Shown here in pieces: positions 63,597 to 64,000 of a stretch of DNA of 64,000 nucleotides. The DNA lies in contig NZ_JAAGNX010000003.1 in assembly GCF_010500615.1 (NCBI RefSeq), positions 620,001-684,000 of the forward strand, read 5' to 3'. The stretch's first letter is position 1; the number at the start of each line of letters is the position of its first letter. The notes under the pieces were generated by a model. That model did not search any database and had not been told where the DNA came from. It saw only the letters and a list, made by a program, of their open reading frames with translations. The stretch comes from Oceanipulchritudo coccoides (GTDB lineage Bacteria > Verrucomicrobiota > Verrucomicrobiia > Opitutales > Oceanipulchritudinaceae). A program made the translations under genes and the position numbers.

Positions 63597-64000
63597 TTAT
63601 TTTCCCTGGTAAGCGTGCTGGAAATCGTGCAACGCTTCGCTCAATTTAGCCGCATTGGCCAGATCCGTGGTCTGCTTGCACTTCATGGCAAGGACAGTGA
63701 TCTCGTGCGCTAGTTCAACCAGTTGCGTGTACTTTTCCGGGGCGGTATCTTTCGCTTCCAATTTGATACGCTGGGCGAGAAAATAGGCGGACATGACATC
63801 CTGAATATTCTGTGCGTGCGCTTCCTTGTTGGTCACCCAGCGAACAAGCTGGTTATAATTGACGGATTCTTCCCCGCCGAGCCGAACGATCTCTTTCATC
63901 GCTTTTTCAATGGTGGCGACATCCGTCGTCAATTCCCCGAATACGACATCATCCCCGTAGATGCCACAAGGGACCTGGCAATGGGCGGATAGCTGGTTCA
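63597..64000 (-). CDS. sodN: Nickel superoxide dismutase, 5' end beyond window
   Basis: At least 134 codons remain open to the window edge. The sequence after the leader reads AHCQVPCGIYGDDVVFGELT; HCxxPCGIY is the nickel-hook motif, in which the mature N-terminal His, Cys2 and Cys6 bind Ni. The helical bundle part follows (IEKAMKEIVRLG, VNYNQLVRWVTNKEAHAQ). The enzyme dismutates superoxide; the leader peptide is cut before His by SodX, whose gene would lie to the right. TTG 63932 is not the start: the hook is upstream of it. Confidence 0.93.
   Translation of the reverse strand, partial: NQLSAHCQVPCGIYGDDVVFGELTTDVATIEKAMKEIVRLGGEESVNYNQLVRWVTNKEAHAQNIQDVMSAYFLAQRIKLEAKDTAPEKYTQLVELAHEITVLAMKCKQTTDLANAAKLSEALHDFQHAYQGK

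Noticed and set aside
1-64000. CRISPR arrays, IS elements or prophage genes
   Set aside because: No regularly spaced repeats, transposase, integrase or phage structural genes were seen in the window.

Overview
The window looks like chromosomal DNA of a marine, polysaccharide-degrading member of the Verrucomicrobiota, most likely class Opitutae (Puniceicoccales/Opitutales type). This is an inference from gene content: paired PL6 alginate-lyase-type proteins, a GH2 beta-mannosidase, a Na+/solute symporter, a two-subunit 2-oxoacid:ferredoxin oxidoreductase, MenB/MenD, a nickel superoxide dismutase and large exported proteins with tryptophan-rich tails. No taxonomic marker gene was available to prove it.

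Bases 1-20,900 form a carbohydrate-use region. It starts inside a heparinase II/III-type lyase gene, followed by a GH2 beta-mannosidase and a FucU/RbsD-type mutarotase on the + strand. Then come a periplasmic TonB_C-domain protein and a multidomain PL6 lyase on the - strand. A LacI regulator diverges from an SSS symporter, mannose-6-phosphate isomerase and gluconokinase-like operon. An SDR reductase, a secreted protein, an aldo/keto reductase translationally coupled to a second PL6 lyase, and a membrane acyltransferase complete the region. Together they suggest extracellular cleavage of alginate or a related uronate glycan, import of the products, and their reduction and phosphorylation in the cytoplasm. 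Several AT-rich palindromes lie in the control regions.

Bases 21,000-25,600 are accessory in character: a secreted protein with a W-rich tail, an MscS channel, tRNA-like remnants, a RelE/HigB-HigA-type toxin-antitoxin pair, tRNA-Ser(CGA) and a small lipoprotein. Bases 25,700-49,300 are mainly housekeeping: korAB, a UbiA-like membrane protein, priA, rpoD-type sigma factor, purH, apaG, a beta-CASP hydrolase, leuB, alaS, a YhbY protein, an EVE protein, an ATP-grasp-like protein, prfB with an intact programmed +1 frameshift site, a LysE-like transporter, a phytase-like lipoprotein, ald and an octaheme cytochrome c.

Bases 49,500-64,000 carry an HTH-metallo-beta-lactamase fusion, an AEC transporter, an oxidoreductase/isomerase pair of sugar type, surE, a secreted three-repeat protein, menD-menB, the pyrB-pyrC-CPBP protease-tsaE run, pcm, a metallophosphoesterase and, cut by the right edge, sodN (nickel SOD).

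The most unusual signal is a tryptophan/tyrosine-rich C-terminal module found on three otherwise unrelated exported proteins, including the octaheme cytochrome. It may be an undescribed surface-retention or sorting module.
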